Origin: Lentisphaerota bacterium
Lineage (GTDB): Bacteria; Verrucomicrobiota; Kiritimatiellia; UBA8416; JAIOPI01
Direction of reading: 5' to 3'
DNA length: 64,000 bases
NCBI GenBank assembly: GCA_021413965.1
Contig: JAIOPI010000010.1
Location: 310,001-374,000 of the forward strand
Below the pieces are notes generated by a model. That model was not told the origin of the DNA. It ran no database searches and saw only the letters and a program-made list of their open reading frames with translations. Shown here one piece after another: positions 19,701-27,340 of this stretch. The position numbers were made by a program, and so were the translations under genes. Each line of letters begins with the position of its first letter. Positions within the stretch are counted from its first letter, which is position 1.

Positions 19701-20283
19701 GTTCGAGTTGTTCAACCCCTCCAGCCAACCCGTCAACCTGGGCGGGTATTACCTCACCGATGACCTCGACCTGACCAATCAGTTCCGCATCCCGGGCGGC
19801 TCCTTCATCGCCCCCAGAAGCTTCATGCTCGTCTGGGCCGACGGCGAAGACGGCGGCAATGCGCCCGGCCTCCCGCTGCACACGAACTTCAAGCTCAGCG
19901 CCGGCGGGGAAGCCATCGCCCTGTACCGCCCCGACGGCGTGCTGGTCGATGCCGTGACGTTCGGCCCGCAAGCCGCCGACCACAGCGAAGGCTGCTGGCC
20001 CGACGGCACCCCCGCCATCTACAGCATGCAGCCCCCGACCCCCGGCGCCTCCAATGCCGTTCTGCAGGTGGCCAGCGTCGCGGGCACCACGCCCAGTGCC
20101 TTTGCCCTGCAATGGAACGCGCAGTCCGGCGGCGTCTACCAACTTCACTTCGCCACCAACCTCGTTGTCACCAACTGGTCCATGATCGGCGTCGTCACCG
20201 CCCAAGCCCCCACCCTCTCCTTCGTGGACACCAATGCCGCCGACCACCCCGTCGGGTTCTACCGCCTCCAGCGTGCGCCCTGA
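13732..20283 (+). CDS. Giant secreted protein with six lamin-tail domains and a CotH kinase domain
   Basis: About 2,183 residues. From GTG 13732 the product begins with a clean signal peptide (VLKPIVALLLAGATAHA, cleavage before Q). The frame is open to 13615, so ATG 13684/13687 are alternatives, but GTG has GGAAG about 7 nt upstream and fits the promoter. Order: N-terminal beta-sandwich (~20-200); lamin-tail domains at ~297, 458 and 591 (motif INEIMYHP...EYVELFN); a carbohydrate-binding-like segment; CotH domain ~1040-1390 (GGYRVIYNAGGRYRG); further lamin-tail domains at ~1492, 1813 and 1966; and a C-terminal module (GGVYQLHFATNL...FYRLQ). CotH proteins are atypical secretory kinases, and lamin-tail domains often bind polymer or surface. 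Target unknown. Confidence 0.85.
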   Translation: MLKPIVALLLAGATAHAQLVSQNFDSWPTTGAWSNYTYQGWELSDGQVRFTAGGFGQTVGPKSAWLNDFDATSNTWIKSPLMPYGVDTVSFQARRKDGGLTDQFFTLSTSEDGTNWTVAIPFDRLDDTWIPFSYRVNVTNAVYVRIAKTGDQGDLQYLGLDDIQITPPPGVALDNLRHVPNSPSSVTPVHVYLEATAAPISSNLVLKTWYRPGTSGAFTNIAMSIQTNNTYRTAAPIPSGFLGIVQYFVSCDYTGTGVSPLFSPPAGSNSPAQFDTSNPYLNSSFRQLEPSSRRTPFILSEIMYHPSDAASTSSLEYVELFNTEALPHDLGGFQLAGDVSYTFPTGTVLGARSFALVAADPSAMQAAYGLANVFGPFAGNLPNNSGTVRLLNNFGAILLETTYSDQSPWPVAADGTGHSLALHAPDFGEGDAAAWRTSRLIGGSPGDADPTTTTPLDAVVINEFLAHTDLPDVDYVELFNTSTQNVDISGCTLSDSPSTNEFTIPPGTILAPLGFIAFAQTNLGFSLSSHGDDLYFGAADHTRIIDAARFPAQINGVPTGRFPDGAADFYTLGGQTPGTSNTPAGRRRESVIINEIMYHPISGDSDDEYVELYNQDSNAVDVGYWRFVSGIDYTLPPGTVIPPHGYLVVARNVTNLLARYSALGPGHAVGDFSGRLADGGERVALARPDDLALPYEDFVPVNEVCYGDGREWGRWTDGGGSSLELVDPRADNRLPMNWAGSDETTKAPWTTVNVTNLVDNGSGTPNELRTYILQGGECLIDNLAVKLDDGTTLLNETFESGLGAWTLYGNHSRTGIDNTQGYASAAALRLRASSGGNEGVWSGWTEAFLNHARTPLLGPPVAGTNVIIQAKVRWLAGWPHMVLALRGFWAEAAVRMDLPPNLGTPGQPNSRLRANNGPAISDLAHSPVLPAAAQPALVSCRVDDPDGVAAARLYYRIEPTTNYTLVAMNDSGTGGDLRAGDGCYSAAIPGQVTGARAAFYVEVVDAAASAQTNAWPGAAPTGAPRLEGIARFGQTLPPGVLGRYILWITDVNVNRWQTIPGGTHSNEPIDLTLVYGGYRVIYNAGGRYRGLWRPYGSPVSSGGYSVEHATSARLLGATDFDLDQIGQNGGDGTAQSEGFAYWSARDIGLQSSETRYVRVNVNGTDRTLLHDLQTPGGDFYESRYEDPDPVVFKLEGWVGDPFIPMRDGHGNFKQSRYRWLLEKRPTAVPNDDYDPVYDLVEAAATVTDATYEARLRALLDVRAWTGAFAAYGALIAWDHYGFSYTHNGFAYLPHERGGGLALYDLDHVMASTGLGFPSASWPVPTRMLNRPVFSRVYYAVAKDLADGPFTAAKADARLDALYNIFLASGVSVGSPAPWKSWAASQRSAIAATVAPFNAPFAITTGGGTNFSTTNVIVTLAGTTPLAMDRIRVNGVGQAISFTSITNWSLCYGLDPGTNALMLTAHDWRGNLIASNAIAITLTQPPPSPVDQIVITEIMYGARLPADDFVEVFNRSATTTFDLRGWRLNGIDCTFQGGSLLEPRAYGIIAANKAAYQHAYGNAETILGTYPGSLDNGGENLQLLMPAGSNAWVTIDEVHYDDDPPWPTEAANGQSLQLVDINQDNNRPGNWRVAFPTLPPQWTYVTVTGIVNTASPVQLNQAKLYLYLEGPGQVAIDSMMLVTGTVAGAGANLLLNGDFEGALSGPWSALGTHAASFITTTNPLAGAGALAIVSTGPGNISNTIVQARSLNGHSSKPITLSFWLLARPQYLRLTVDLTFSSLHGSIDFTPTIPVLNSAGTSNVVAAVLPEFPPLWINEVMPSNVTAWADNHAEFDPWIELYNGGTQDVDLTDFRLSNAYDDPGRWAFPSGTVIAAGSRLLIWADGSPGQDAPGYLHTSFALNPVTGTVVLARAYLNTHLVLDDLPYAFIGQDFSFGDYPDGDPLARQVFHTPTPGQPNSLASLPLQVAINEWMAQNNTTLRDPSDQKFEDWFELFNPSSQPVNLGGYYLTDDLDLTNQFRIPGGSFIAPRSFMLVWADGEDGGNAPGLPLHTNFKLSAGGEAIALYRPDGVLVDAVTFGPQAADHSEGCWPDGTPAIYSMQPPTPGASNAVLQVASVAGTTPSAFALQWNAQSGGVYQLHFATNLVVTNWSMIGVVTAQAPTLSFVDTNAADHPVGFYRLQRAP

Positions 20284-20289
20284 CCACCC

Positions 20290-20330
20290 TTGGCCGGAAC
20301 GATTCAGTTGCCCTCGCCTCTTCCGGCCAA
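20290..20330. terminator. Stem-loop after the giant gene
   Basis: Perfect 10-bp inverted repeat TTGGCCGGAA / TTCCGGCCAA with a 21-nt loop, starting 7 nt past the stop. There is no U-tract, so it is a terminator or mRNA 3'-end structure by position only. Confidence 0.4.
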
Positions 20331-20376
20331 CCTGGCCCTCCGGTTGCGGCACGGAATCCTTCCGGCTTTGTCCCGA

Positions 20377-20403
20377 CGGTGGGGCGAGGCGTCCCGCCGA
20401 GCC
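20377..20403. repeat. Dispersed repeat family A, single arm
   Basis: 27-nt GC-rich element (core GGTGGGGCGAGGCGTCCC, then GCCGAGCC) in the gap before the sugar transporter operon. It matches the palindrome arms at 51234-51310 at 24-25 of 27 positions. No second arm is seen here. Confidence 0.6.
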
Positions 20404-20511
20404 TCTCCCCCGGGCAAACGCCCACACCGCGCTTGCTTCTGTCATCCGACATATTACGATGCGTCGTCCGGTCATCACGCAACCGCGCCGCACGCGCAAG
20501 GGAGGGGTACG

Positions 20512-21489
20512 ATGGGAACTCGCATGTCATGGTGGTTGATGCCGGCGGTGCTGCTGGTCGCATTCGCCACGCTGGTCGGTGCCGCCCCCGAACTCCAGCT
20601 GGGCGTGATCCCCAAGAGCACCGGCGGCGAGTTCTGGGAAACCGTCGAGAAGGGCGCACGCCAGGCGGCGGCGGACCTCCACGTGACGATCCGCTGGGAA
20701 GGGACCGTCACCGAAACGGAAACCGCCGAGCAGAACAAGATCATCGAGAACATGGTCAACCTCGGCGTCAGCGGCCTGGCCGTGGCGCCGCTGAACAAGG
20801 CCGGCCAGCGCAAGCAGATCGAACACGCCGTCAAGGCCGGCATCCCCGTCGTCGTCTTCGACTCCGCCGTCGATGGCAATGCCCATGCCAGCTACGTGGC
20901 CACCGACAACACCAAGGCTGGCGCGCTCGGCGGCCAGCACCTCGTGTCGCTCCTCGGCCCCGCTCCGGCCAAGGTCATGTGCATGCGCTTCTCGCAGGGC
21001 ACCGGCAGCACCGAGGCGCGCGCCGCGGGCTTCATCGACACCATCAAGGCCGCCGGACACGCCATCGTCGCCGACCCGTACCCCGACACCGGCACCGTCG
21101 AAGGCTGCAAAACCACCGCCGCCAACACGCTCGAACAGTTCGTGAAGAACAACCAACTCGACCTCGACGGCATCTTCGCCTGCAACCTGTACTCCGCCCT
21201 CGGCGTGGCCTCCGCGCTCGACGATCTGCGCAAGGCCGGCATCCAGACCCACGTGAAATTCGTCGGCTTCGACACGTCGAAGAAACTCGTCGAGGATCTT
21301 CAGGGCGGACGGATCGATGCGCTCGTCGCCCAGGATCCGCAGCGCATGGGCTACCTTGCCGTCGAAACCCTGGTCAAGGTCGTCCGCGGCGAAGCCGTCC
21401 CCCCCGTCATCGACACCGGGGCCGTGATCGTCACCAAGCAGGGCCTCGATGCCGATCCCGCCGTGCGCAAACTGGTGGGATTGGAGTGA
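20512..21489 (+). CDS. Sugar ABC transporter substrate-binding protein (RbsB type)
   Basis: 325 residues with a signal peptide (WWLMPAVLLVAFATLVGAAP) and the two-lobed periplasmic-binding fold of the ribose/galactose class: LGVIPKSTGGEFWETVEKGA, EQNKIIENMVNLGVSGLAVAPLNK, GIPVVVFDSAVDG, ATDNTKAGALGGQHL, FACNLYSALGVASAL, IDALVAQDPQRMGYLAVETL. It delivers a sugar to the downstream ATPase and permease. The ATG at 20512 follows GGAGGGG at 5-6 nt. The frame is open upstream but without a signal peptide at the new terminus. Substrate not determinable; a pentose or related sugar is typical. Confidence 0.92.
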   Translation: MGTRMSWWLMPAVLLVAFATLVGAAPELQLGVIPKSTGGEFWETVEKGARQAAADLHVTIRWEGTVTETETAEQNKIIENMVNLGVSGLAVAPLNKAGQRKQIEHAVKAGIPVVVFDSAVDGNAHASYVATDNTKAGALGGQHLVSLLGPAPAKVMCMRFSQGTGSTEARAAGFIDTIKAAGHAIVADPYPDTGTVEGCKTTAANTLEQFVKNNQLDLDGIFACNLYSALGVASALDDLRKAGIQTHVKFVGFDTSKKLVEDLQGGRIDALVAQDPQRMGYLAVETLVKVVRGEAVPPVIDTGAVIVTKQGLDADPAVRKLVGLE

Positions 21490-21548
21490 GGCGCGCGGGC
21501 TCGAGGAAGAAATAGCCGCGAAAAGGCGCAAGCGGCACACAGAGACCG

Positions 21549-21610
21549 GCGGAAACCGCCGACGCCAGCTTAGACATTCAAATGGAGCCGGCGGTCCCCG
21601 CCGGTTTCCC
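21549..21610. other. Paired GC stem-loops between binding-protein and ATPase genes
   Basis: Two nested short hairpins in the 133-nt intercistronic gap: GGCGG-aaa-CCGCC near 21553-21565, and CCGGCGG-tcc-CCGCCGG near 21589-21605. Structures after a binding-protein gene commonly protect its mRNA and allow it to be expressed above the membrane components. That role is inferred. Confidence 0.4.
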
Positions 21611-21622
21611 GTGGATCTTAGA

Positions 21623-23137
21623 ATGCCCCCCGCTTCCCAGACTCCCCCCACCCCCCGCCTCCAGATGCGGGCCGTGCGCAAGCGCTTCGGTGCCACGCAG
21701 GCGCTTAGCGGCGTGACCCTGACCGTCGCCCCCGGCGAAGTCATGGCCCTCGTCGGCGAGAACGGCGCGGGCAAAAGCACGCTGATGAAAGTCCTCTCCG
21801 GCGCCCACCTCGCGGATGACGGGGAGATGTTCCTCGACGGCCAGCCTTACCGTCCCCGCCACCCGCTGGACGCCCGCCGTGCCGGTGTGGCCATGATCTA
21901 CCAGGAACTGTCACTCGCCCCCCATCTGTCGGTAATGGAAAATATCCTGCTCGGCGTCGAATCCACGCGCGGCGGACTGATCGACTGGAGCGCCATGCGC
22001 CGGCGGGCCAGCGCGGCCATGCGCGAAGTCGGCCTGGCCACCCTGGACGCCGCCACGCCCGTGCATCGGCTGGCCATCGCCCAGCAGCAACTTGTGGAAA
22101 TTGCGCGCGCCGTCGCCCTCGAATGCCGCGTGCTCGTGCTCGACGAACCCACCAGTTCCCTGACGCGCCATGACATCGCCACCCTCTTCGACCTGATCCG
22201 CCGCTTGCGCCGGCAAGGCATCGCCGTCATCTACATCTCTCACTTCCTTGAAGAAGTGCAGCAGATCGCCGATCGCTTCACCGTCCTGCGCGATGGCGAG
22301 TCCGTGGGCACGGGCGTCACGGCGGAAACCAGTTCGGCGCAGATCATCGCCCTCATGGTCGGCCGCACCGTCAACGATCTGTATCCGCACACGGCCCGCA
22401 CGCCGGGCCCACTCCTGCTCGACCTTCAGGATCTGGCCGGCCGCGACAAGCCTGTCCAGGCCTCGCTTCAACTTCACCGGGGGGAAGTCCTCGGCGTCGC
22501 GGGTCTCATCGGAGCAGGGCGCACCGAAATGCTGCGCGCCCTCTTCGGCCTCGATCCGGTCAGGCGCGGCACCATCCGCGTGGGCCTGGTCCAGGGTGTG
22601 GCCTCGCCCGCCCAGCGCTGGACCCAACGCGTGGGCATGCTCAGCGAGGATCGCAAACGGGAAGGACTCGCCCTCAACCTCAGCATCGCCGACAACATCA
22701 CCCTGGCCAGCTTGTCCGGGCTCGGCCCCGGCAGGCTCGTGCGGCCTTCCCGCCAACAGCGCGCCTGCCTCCCCTGGATCGAAAAGATCCCCATCAAGTG
22801 CGCCGGCCCCACCCAGCGCCTCGGCGACCTCTCCGGCGGCAATCAGCAGAAGGTCGCCCTGGCCCGCCTGCTGCACGCCGACGTCGACCTGCTCCTGCTC
22901 GACGAACCCACCCGCGGCATCGACGTCGGCTCGAAGGCCCACATCTATCGCCTGATCGATGAGTTGACCCGGCAGGGCAAAGCCGTGCTGATCGTCAGCA
23001 GCTACCTGCCCGAATTGCTGGGCGTGTGCGATCGCATCGCCGTGATGTGCCGGGGACGCCTGAGCACCGCCTTGGCGCGACAGGACTGCACCGAACACCG
23101 CCTGATGGAACTGGCCACCGGACAGGAGACCGCATGA
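21623..23137 (+). CDS. Sugar ABC transporter ATP-binding protein, two ATPase domains (RbsA/MglA type)
   Basis: 504 residues with two fused ABC domains, as in ribose/xylose/galactose importers. Domain 1 has Walker A GENGAGKST near residue 46, Q-loop YQELSLAP, and Walker B VLVLDEPTSSL. Its signature region (IAQQQLVEIARA) is the usual degenerate form. Domain 2 has a degenerate Walker A (GLIGAGRTE), an intact LSGGNQQKVALARLL signature and LLLLDEPTRGIDVG. The ATG at 21623 has only a weak ribosome site and the frame is open upstream. Its stop overlaps the permease start by 4 nt (ATGA), showing translational coupling. Confidence 0.93.
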   Translation: MPPASQTPPTPRLQMRAVRKRFGATQALSGVTLTVAPGEVMALVGENGAGKSTLMKVLSGAHLADDGEMFLDGQPYRPRHPLDARRAGVAMIYQELSLAPHLSVMENILLGVESTRGGLIDWSAMRRRASAAMREVGLATLDAATPVHRLAIAQQQLVEIARAVALECRVLVLDEPTSSLTRHDIATLFDLIRRLRRQGIAVIYISHFLEEVQQIADRFTVLRDGESVGTGVTAETSSAQIIALMVGRTVNDLYPHTARTPGPLLLDLQDLAGRDKPVQASLQLHRGEVLGVAGLIGAGRTEMLRALFGLDPVRRGTIRVGLVQGVASPAQRWTQRVGMLSEDRKREGLALNLSIADNITLASLSGLGPGRLVRPSRQQRACLPWIEKIPIKCAGPTQRLGDLSGGNQQKVALARLLHADVDLLLLDEPTRGIDVGSKAHIYRLIDELTRQGKAVLIVSSYLPELLGVCDRIAVMCRGRLSTALARQDCTEHRLMELATGQETA

Positions 23138-24207
23138 GTACCGACCCCCACCGCCCAGGCCTGTTCACACGCCTCGCTCGCTCCGCCTGGGCCGACATCC
23201 TCGCCCGCCTCGTGGCCCTGCTGCTCGTCTTTGGCTTCTTCGCCGCCATGGTGGACGGCGGCAAGTTCTACACGCCGCGCAACCTCGAAAACCTGCTCCG
23301 CCAAAGCGCGGTCTATGGCACCGCCGGACTGGGCATGACCCTCGTCATCATCGCCGCCGGGATCGACCTCTCGGTCGGCTCCATGATCGCGCTGTCCGTC
23401 GTCGCCGTATCGTGGGTGCTGAACCTGGGCGTCGGCACCGGGGCCGCCACCATCGGGGGCGATGCCGCCGCCTATTTCGTCAGCCAGCACCCTGTGCTCG
23501 CGCCCTTGCTGGCCTGCCTGGCGGGCGTCGCCGCCGCCACCGCCGCGGGCCTCGCCAACGGCAGCCTCATCGTCGGCCTGCGCCTGGCCCCCTTCATCGT
23601 CACGCTCGGCACCATGGGCATCGTGCGCGGACTGGCAAAGGGGCTCGCTCATGAGCGCGACATCTACCCGCCCGAGGGCACCTGGATCGGAGCCCTCATG
23701 GACCCCACGCTCACCAGCAAGCCGCGCAGTTGGACGCTGCTGCCGACGGGCGTCTGGATCCTGATGGCCGGCGTGATCCTGATGGCCTTCATCCTGCGCT
23801 ACACCCGCTTCGGGCGGCACGTGTACGCGGTGGGCTCAAACGAGGAAACGGCGCGCCTATGCGGGGTGCCCGTGGGCCGCACCAAGCTGATGGTCTACGC
23901 GCTGTGCGGCTTCTTCTGCGGCGTGGCCGGCCTGATGCAATTCTCCTACCTCGGCGCCATCGGCCAGCCCGTCACCGGCGCCATGTACGAACTCTTCGTC
24001 ATCGCCGCGGTCATTATCGGCGGCGCGAGCTTCCGCGGCGGGGAAGGCTCCGTACTCGGCACCCTCATTGGCGCCCTGATCATCACCGTGCTCTACGCCG
24101 GCGGCCAGCAGATGGGCTGGCCCAAGTGGGTCCAGGAAATGGTCATCGGAGGCATCATCATCCTCGCCGTCGCCCTCGATCGCCTCCGCCACCGCCGCGC
24201 CACCTGA
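23134..24207 (+). CDS. Sugar ABC transporter permease (RbsC type)
   Basis: 357 residues, 8-10 hydrophobic segments. Family landmarks: NLENLLRQSAVYGTAGLGMTLVIIAAGIDLSVGS, ANGSLIVGLRLAPFIVTLGTMGIVRGLA, RYTRFGRHVYAVGSNEETARLCGV (EAA-like loop contacting the ATPase) and VIIGGASFRGGEGSVLGTLIGAL. It is the only permease gene in the operon, so it should act as a homodimer with the fused-ATPase protein. The ATG lies within the last codons of the ATPase gene, preceded by GGAG. Confidence 0.93.
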   Translation: MSTDPHRPGLFTRLARSAWADILARLVALLLVFGFFAAMVDGGKFYTPRNLENLLRQSAVYGTAGLGMTLVIIAAGIDLSVGSMIALSVVAVSWVLNLGVGTGAATIGGDAAAYFVSQHPVLAPLLACLAGVAAATAAGLANGSLIVGLRLAPFIVTLGTMGIVRGLAKGLAHERDIYPPEGTWIGALMDPTLTSKPRSWTLLPTGVWILMAGVILMAFILRYTRFGRHVYAVGSNEETARLCGVPVGRTKLMVYALCGFFCGVAGLMQFSYLGAIGQPVTGAMYELFVIAAVIIGGASFRGGEGSVLGTLIGALIITVLYAGGQQMGWPKWVQEMVIGGIIILAVALDRLRHRRAT

Positions 24208-24218
24208 GCGGCCGCCGG

Positions 24219-24242
24219 GTGCCGCCTGCCGCATGCGGGCAC
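24219..24242. terminator. Hairpin after the sugar transporter operon
   Basis: Nested inverted repeat: outer GTGCC/GGCAC and inner CCGCATGCGG palindrome, 12 nt past the permease stop and before the stop of the convergent NmrA-like gene. Weakly supported, with no U-tract. Confidence 0.3.
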
Positions 24243-24274
24243 GGCCACCACCGGCGTCACAGGCGGCGCCCCGC

Positions 24275-25225
24275 TCATGCCACCGCAAGGCGGTGCTTGT
24301 TGGCCGCGAGCCAGGTGGCGAAGGACTGCAGGTCGGGGTTCAGCGCCCGCGCCCCCTCAACGCTCCGTGCGCCGCAGAAGTACGACTCGAAGTCGCGCTT
24401 GAATTGGAACATGTTCCCCAGGTCGTCCGCCCCCGGAAAGCCAAGGCCGCGATACGCCTCCGGCGTCACCGCGTTGTAGCGCACGTCCTGCCCGATCGCC
24501 GCGCTGAACACCGCCGCCATCTGGGCACCCGTCAGGTGTTCGCCCGCGATTCCGACCGTCTTGCCAAGGTGCGCCGCGCCCTGCTTGAGAATGCCGTAAG
24601 CGCACGTGCCGATATCCTCGGCCGCGATGCCCGGCAGCTTCTTGTCGCCCATCGGGAAGGTGATAGCCAGCTTGCCGTCCGGTCCCCGCTTGGGGCCCAT
24701 GCCAAAATGAATGAAGTTATCCCAGTAGAACGACGTGAGCAGGAACGTGGTGGGCACCCCGGCCTCGGTGAAGTACGCGTTCGCCTCACCTTTGGCATCG
24801 AAGTGCGGCACCTTGTACTTGCCCATCAGCGTCGGCATCCGGTTGTCCGTCAGCGGCACCCACTGGCGGGTGTCCTCCAGCGTGGACCAGATGGCATGCT
24901 TCACGCCCGCCGCTTTGGCAGCCTGCGCCATCGTCCGGGCCTCGGCCAGCTCCTTCTCCGGCGAGAAATGCGCCCAGTAGAACGTCACGAAGTACGCCCC
25001 GTGCGCGCCCTTCAGCGCCCGCACCAGGCTCTCGCCATCGTCCACGTCGCCCGCCACCACCTCGGCCCCCTGCCGCTCCAGCGCCCGCGCCTTCTCCGAA
25101 CTGGGATCGCGCGTGATCGCGCGGGCCGTGAATCCACCCTTCGAATCGTTCAGGATGGCGTTCACCACGCCCCCGCCCTGCGCACCCGTCGCCCCCACCA
25201 CGGCGATGACCTTCTTCTGCGCCAT
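24275..25225 (-). CDS. NmrA-like NAD(P)-binding Rossmann protein
   Basis: 316 residues with an N-terminal dinucleotide site (VVGATGAQGGGVVNAIL; GxxGxxG) and an atypical short-chain dehydrogenase layout without the Y-x3-K catalytic pair, as in NmrA/HSCARG-type redox sensors. Segments AITRDPSSEKARAL, GAYFVTFYWAHFSPEKELAEA, VKHAIWSTLEDTR and FLLTSFYWDNF resemble the HSCARG group. Its role is probably sensing NADP(H) state or reducing a small quinone-like substrate; the choice is open. The ATG at 25225 follows GGAGGG. It is monocistronic and convergent with the sugar permease. Confidence 0.8.
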   Translation of the reverse strand: MAQKKVIAVVGATGAQGGGVVNAILNDSKGGFTARAITRDPSSEKARALERQGAEVVAGDVDDGESLVRALKGAHGAYFVTFYWAHFSPEKELAEARTMAQAAKAAGVKHAIWSTLEDTRQWVPLTDNRMPTLMGKYKVPHFDAKGEANAYFTEAGVPTTFLLTSFYWDNFIHFGMGPKRGPDGKLAITFPMGDKKLPGIAAEDIGTCAYGILKQGAAHLGKTVGIAGEHLTGAQMAAVFSAAIGQDVRYNAVTPEAYRGLGFPGADDLGNMFQFKRDFESYFCGARSVEGARALNPDLQSFATWLAANKHRLAVA

Positions 25226-25335
25226 GACACACCCTCCCTCGTTTGTTGGAAAACACCATCCCTGATACCCAAATCCCGCGCCTAGCGTGGCGAATTCGGC
25301 CCCGCTTGTCCAGCCGGAGCAGACCTTTCCAGCGC

Positions 25336-25365
25336 CCGGGTGGCCCGCGACCTCCGGGCGCGGGC
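25336..25365. repeat. Dispersed repeat family B, single copy
   Basis: About 30-nt GC-rich element (GGGTGGCCCGCGACCT, then CCGGGCGCGGGC) between the NmrA-like and topoisomerase genes. It matches the left arm at 9671-9702 at 28 of 30 aligned positions apart from a 2-nt indel. Confidence 0.6.
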
Positions 25366-25395
25366 GCCCGCCCCCGACCTGGCGCACCGCCACGC

Positions 25396-25424
25396 TTGAC
25401 TATTCAGGGCATTGTCCCTTTGAT
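25396..25424 (+). promoter_or_regulatory. Possible promoter of the topoisomerase genes
   Basis: TTGACT, 17-nt spacer, TTTGAT. The -35 box matches 5 of 6 positions and the -10 box 4 of 6. A small inverted repeat, AGGG-N6-CCCT, sits in the spacer. The implied leader is about 27 nt before the ATG at 25458. Confidence 0.4.
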
Positions 25425-25457
25425 GCTGCACTTGATTTGACAGCCCACGGGAGAGGC

Positions 25458-27278
25458 ATGGCCAAGCCCACGACACACATCTACGACGAAAGCAAGATCA
25501 AGACGCTCTCGTCGCTGGACCACATCCGCAAGCGCACCGGCATGTACATCGGGCGCCTCGGGGATGGCACGCATTACGACGACGGCATCTACGTCCTGCT
25601 CAAGGAAGTCGTGGATAATGCCGTGGACGAATTCATCATGGGCCACGGCAAACGGGTCGACATCACCGTCGTCAGCGGCGAGGTATCCGTGCGCGACTAC
25701 GGCCGCGGCATTCCCCTCGGCAAGGTCGTCGAGTGCGTCTCGCGCATCAACACCGGCGCCAAGTACAATGACGACGTCTTCCAGTTCAGCGTGGGCCTCA
25801 ACGGCGTCGGCACCAAGGCCGTGAACGCCCTCTCCAGCCGCTTCCTCGTGCGCAGCGTGCGCGAAGGCAAATACGTCGAGGCCGTCTTCGAACGCGGCGT
25901 GCTGGCCAACGAAAAGCAGGGCAAGGCCGCCGATGAGGCCGACGGCACCTTCATCCGCTTCACGCCCGACCGCGACATCTTCGGCGCCCACACCTTCGAC
26001 ATGCAGTTCGTCGCCCGCCGCATCCGCATGTACACGTACCTGAACGCCGGACTGGAGTTCCTGCTCAACGGCGAGTCCCTCATCTCCGACGGCGGCCTGC
26101 GCGACCTCATCGAAGAGGAGGCCGACTCGGAGTCCATCTACCCCGTCCTCCACCACACCTCCAAGACCCTCGAGGTCGCGCTGACCCACTCGCCGCGTTT
26201 TCACGAAACCCACTTCTCCTTCGTCAACGGCCAGTTCACCTCCGACGGCGGCACCCACCTGAGCGCCTTCCGCGAGGGCATCCTCAAGGCGTTCAACGAA
26301 TTCAGCAAAAAGCATTTCGAGGGCGACGACGTCCGCGAAGGCCTGATCGGCGCCGTGGCCATCCGGCTGAAGGAGCCGGTGTTCGAATCCCAGACCAAGA
26401 ACAAGCTGGGCAACACCGAGATCCGCGGCGACCTCGTGGCGCAGATCCGCGACGTCGTGGTCGACCTCCTGCACCGCAATCCGCTCGCCGCCGAAAAGGC
26501 CCTGCTGAAGATCGAGGAAACGCAGAAGCTGCGCAAGGAACTGGCCAACGTCAAGAAACTGGCGCGCGAGAAGGCCCGGGCCGTCTCCATCCGCGTGCCG
26601 CAGCTCAAGGACAGCAAGTTGCACCTCGACAAGCGGCGCGGGCGCGGGCACGAGTCGATGATCTTCATCACCGAAGGGCTGTCGGCCGCAGGCTCGATCG
26701 TGAGCTGCCGCGACCCCAACACGCAGGCCATCTTCACCCTCAAGGGCAAGCCCCTCAACGTGTGCGACCTCAACCGCGACGCGATCTACAAGAATGACGA
26801 ACTCTACAACCTGATGCGTGCCCTGCAGATCGAGGACAGCTCGGAGTCGCTGCGCTACCACCGCGTGATCCTCGCCACCGACGCCGACGTGGACGGGCTG
26901 CACATCCGCAACCTGCTGATCACGTTCTTCCTGCGCTTCTTCGAGCCAACCGTGTACGAGGGCCACGTGCATATCCTGGAGACGCCCCTGTTCCGCGCGC
27001 GGAACAAGAAGGAGACGCGCTACTGCTACTCCGAAGCCGAGCGCGACGCCGCCACCGCGGCACTGGGGTCTGGCTGCGAGGTCACGCGCTTCAAGGGGTT
27101 GGGTGAAATCTCGCCCAAGGAGTTCAAGCAGTTCATCGGGCCCGACATGCGGCTCTCGCCCGTGAGCGTGGAGAACCAGCACGCCGTGCCGCACCTCCTG
27201 AACTTCTACATGGGCAAGAACACACCGGAGCGCCGGCGCTACATCCTGGAGAACCTCGTCGTGGATGAAGCGCTATGA
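25458..27278 (+). CDS. parE: DNA topoisomerase IV/gyrase subunit B-like (type IIA, ATPase subunit)
   Basis: 606 residues. The GHKL ATPase domain is N-terminal (HIRKRTGMYIGRLGD, LKEVVDNAVDEFIMGHG, GRGIPLGKVVE, GLNGVGTKAVNALS), followed by the transducer with QTKNKLGN and a TOPRIM domain (FITEGLSAAGS, ATDADVDGLHIRNLL, FKGLGEISPKEF). It supplies ATP-driven strand passage with the subunit encoded next. The 'GDGTHYDDGIYVLLKEVVDNAVDEF' style N-terminus, in short segments, matches the ParE-like group of Bacteroidota/PVC rather than canonical GyrB, but the supercoiling versus decatenating role cannot be fixed from sequence. The ATG at 25458 has GGGAG close upstream, and the frame is open to 25287. 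Confidence 0.9.
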   Translation: MAKPTTHIYDESKIKTLSSLDHIRKRTGMYIGRLGDGTHYDDGIYVLLKEVVDNAVDEFIMGHGKRVDITVVSGEVSVRDYGRGIPLGKVVECVSRINTGAKYNDDVFQFSVGLNGVGTKAVNALSSRFLVRSVREGKYVEAVFERGVLANEKQGKAADEADGTFIRFTPDRDIFGAHTFDMQFVARRIRMYTYLNAGLEFLLNGESLISDGGLRDLIEEEADSESIYPVLHHTSKTLEVALTHSPRFHETHFSFVNGQFTSDGGTHLSAFREGILKAFNEFSKKHFEGDDVREGLIGAVAIRLKEPVFESQTKNKLGNTEIRGDLVAQIRDVVVDLLHRNPLAAEKALLKIEETQKLRKELANVKKLAREKARAVSIRVPQLKDSKLHLDKRRGRGHESMIFITEGLSAAGSIVSCRDPNTQAIFTLKGKPLNVCDLNRDAIYKNDELYNLMRALQIEDSSESLRYHRVILATDADVDGLHIRNLLITFFLRFFEPTVYEGHVHILETPLFRARNKKETRYCYSEAERDAATAALGSGCEVTRFKGLGEISPKEFKQFIGPDMRLSPVSVENQHAVPHLLNFYMGKNTPERRRYILENLVVDEAL

Positions 27279-27340
27279 ACCCGCATGCCGGCGGCAGGGC
27301 ATCGGCCCGCCGCGGCGCCAGACGCCCCCGGCGATGACAC

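Noticed and set aside
25404-27194. 596-codon minus-strand open frame opposite the topoisomerase B gene
   Set aside because: Antisense shadow of conserved ATPase and TOPRIM motifs; composition is His/Val/Glu-rich without recognisable features.
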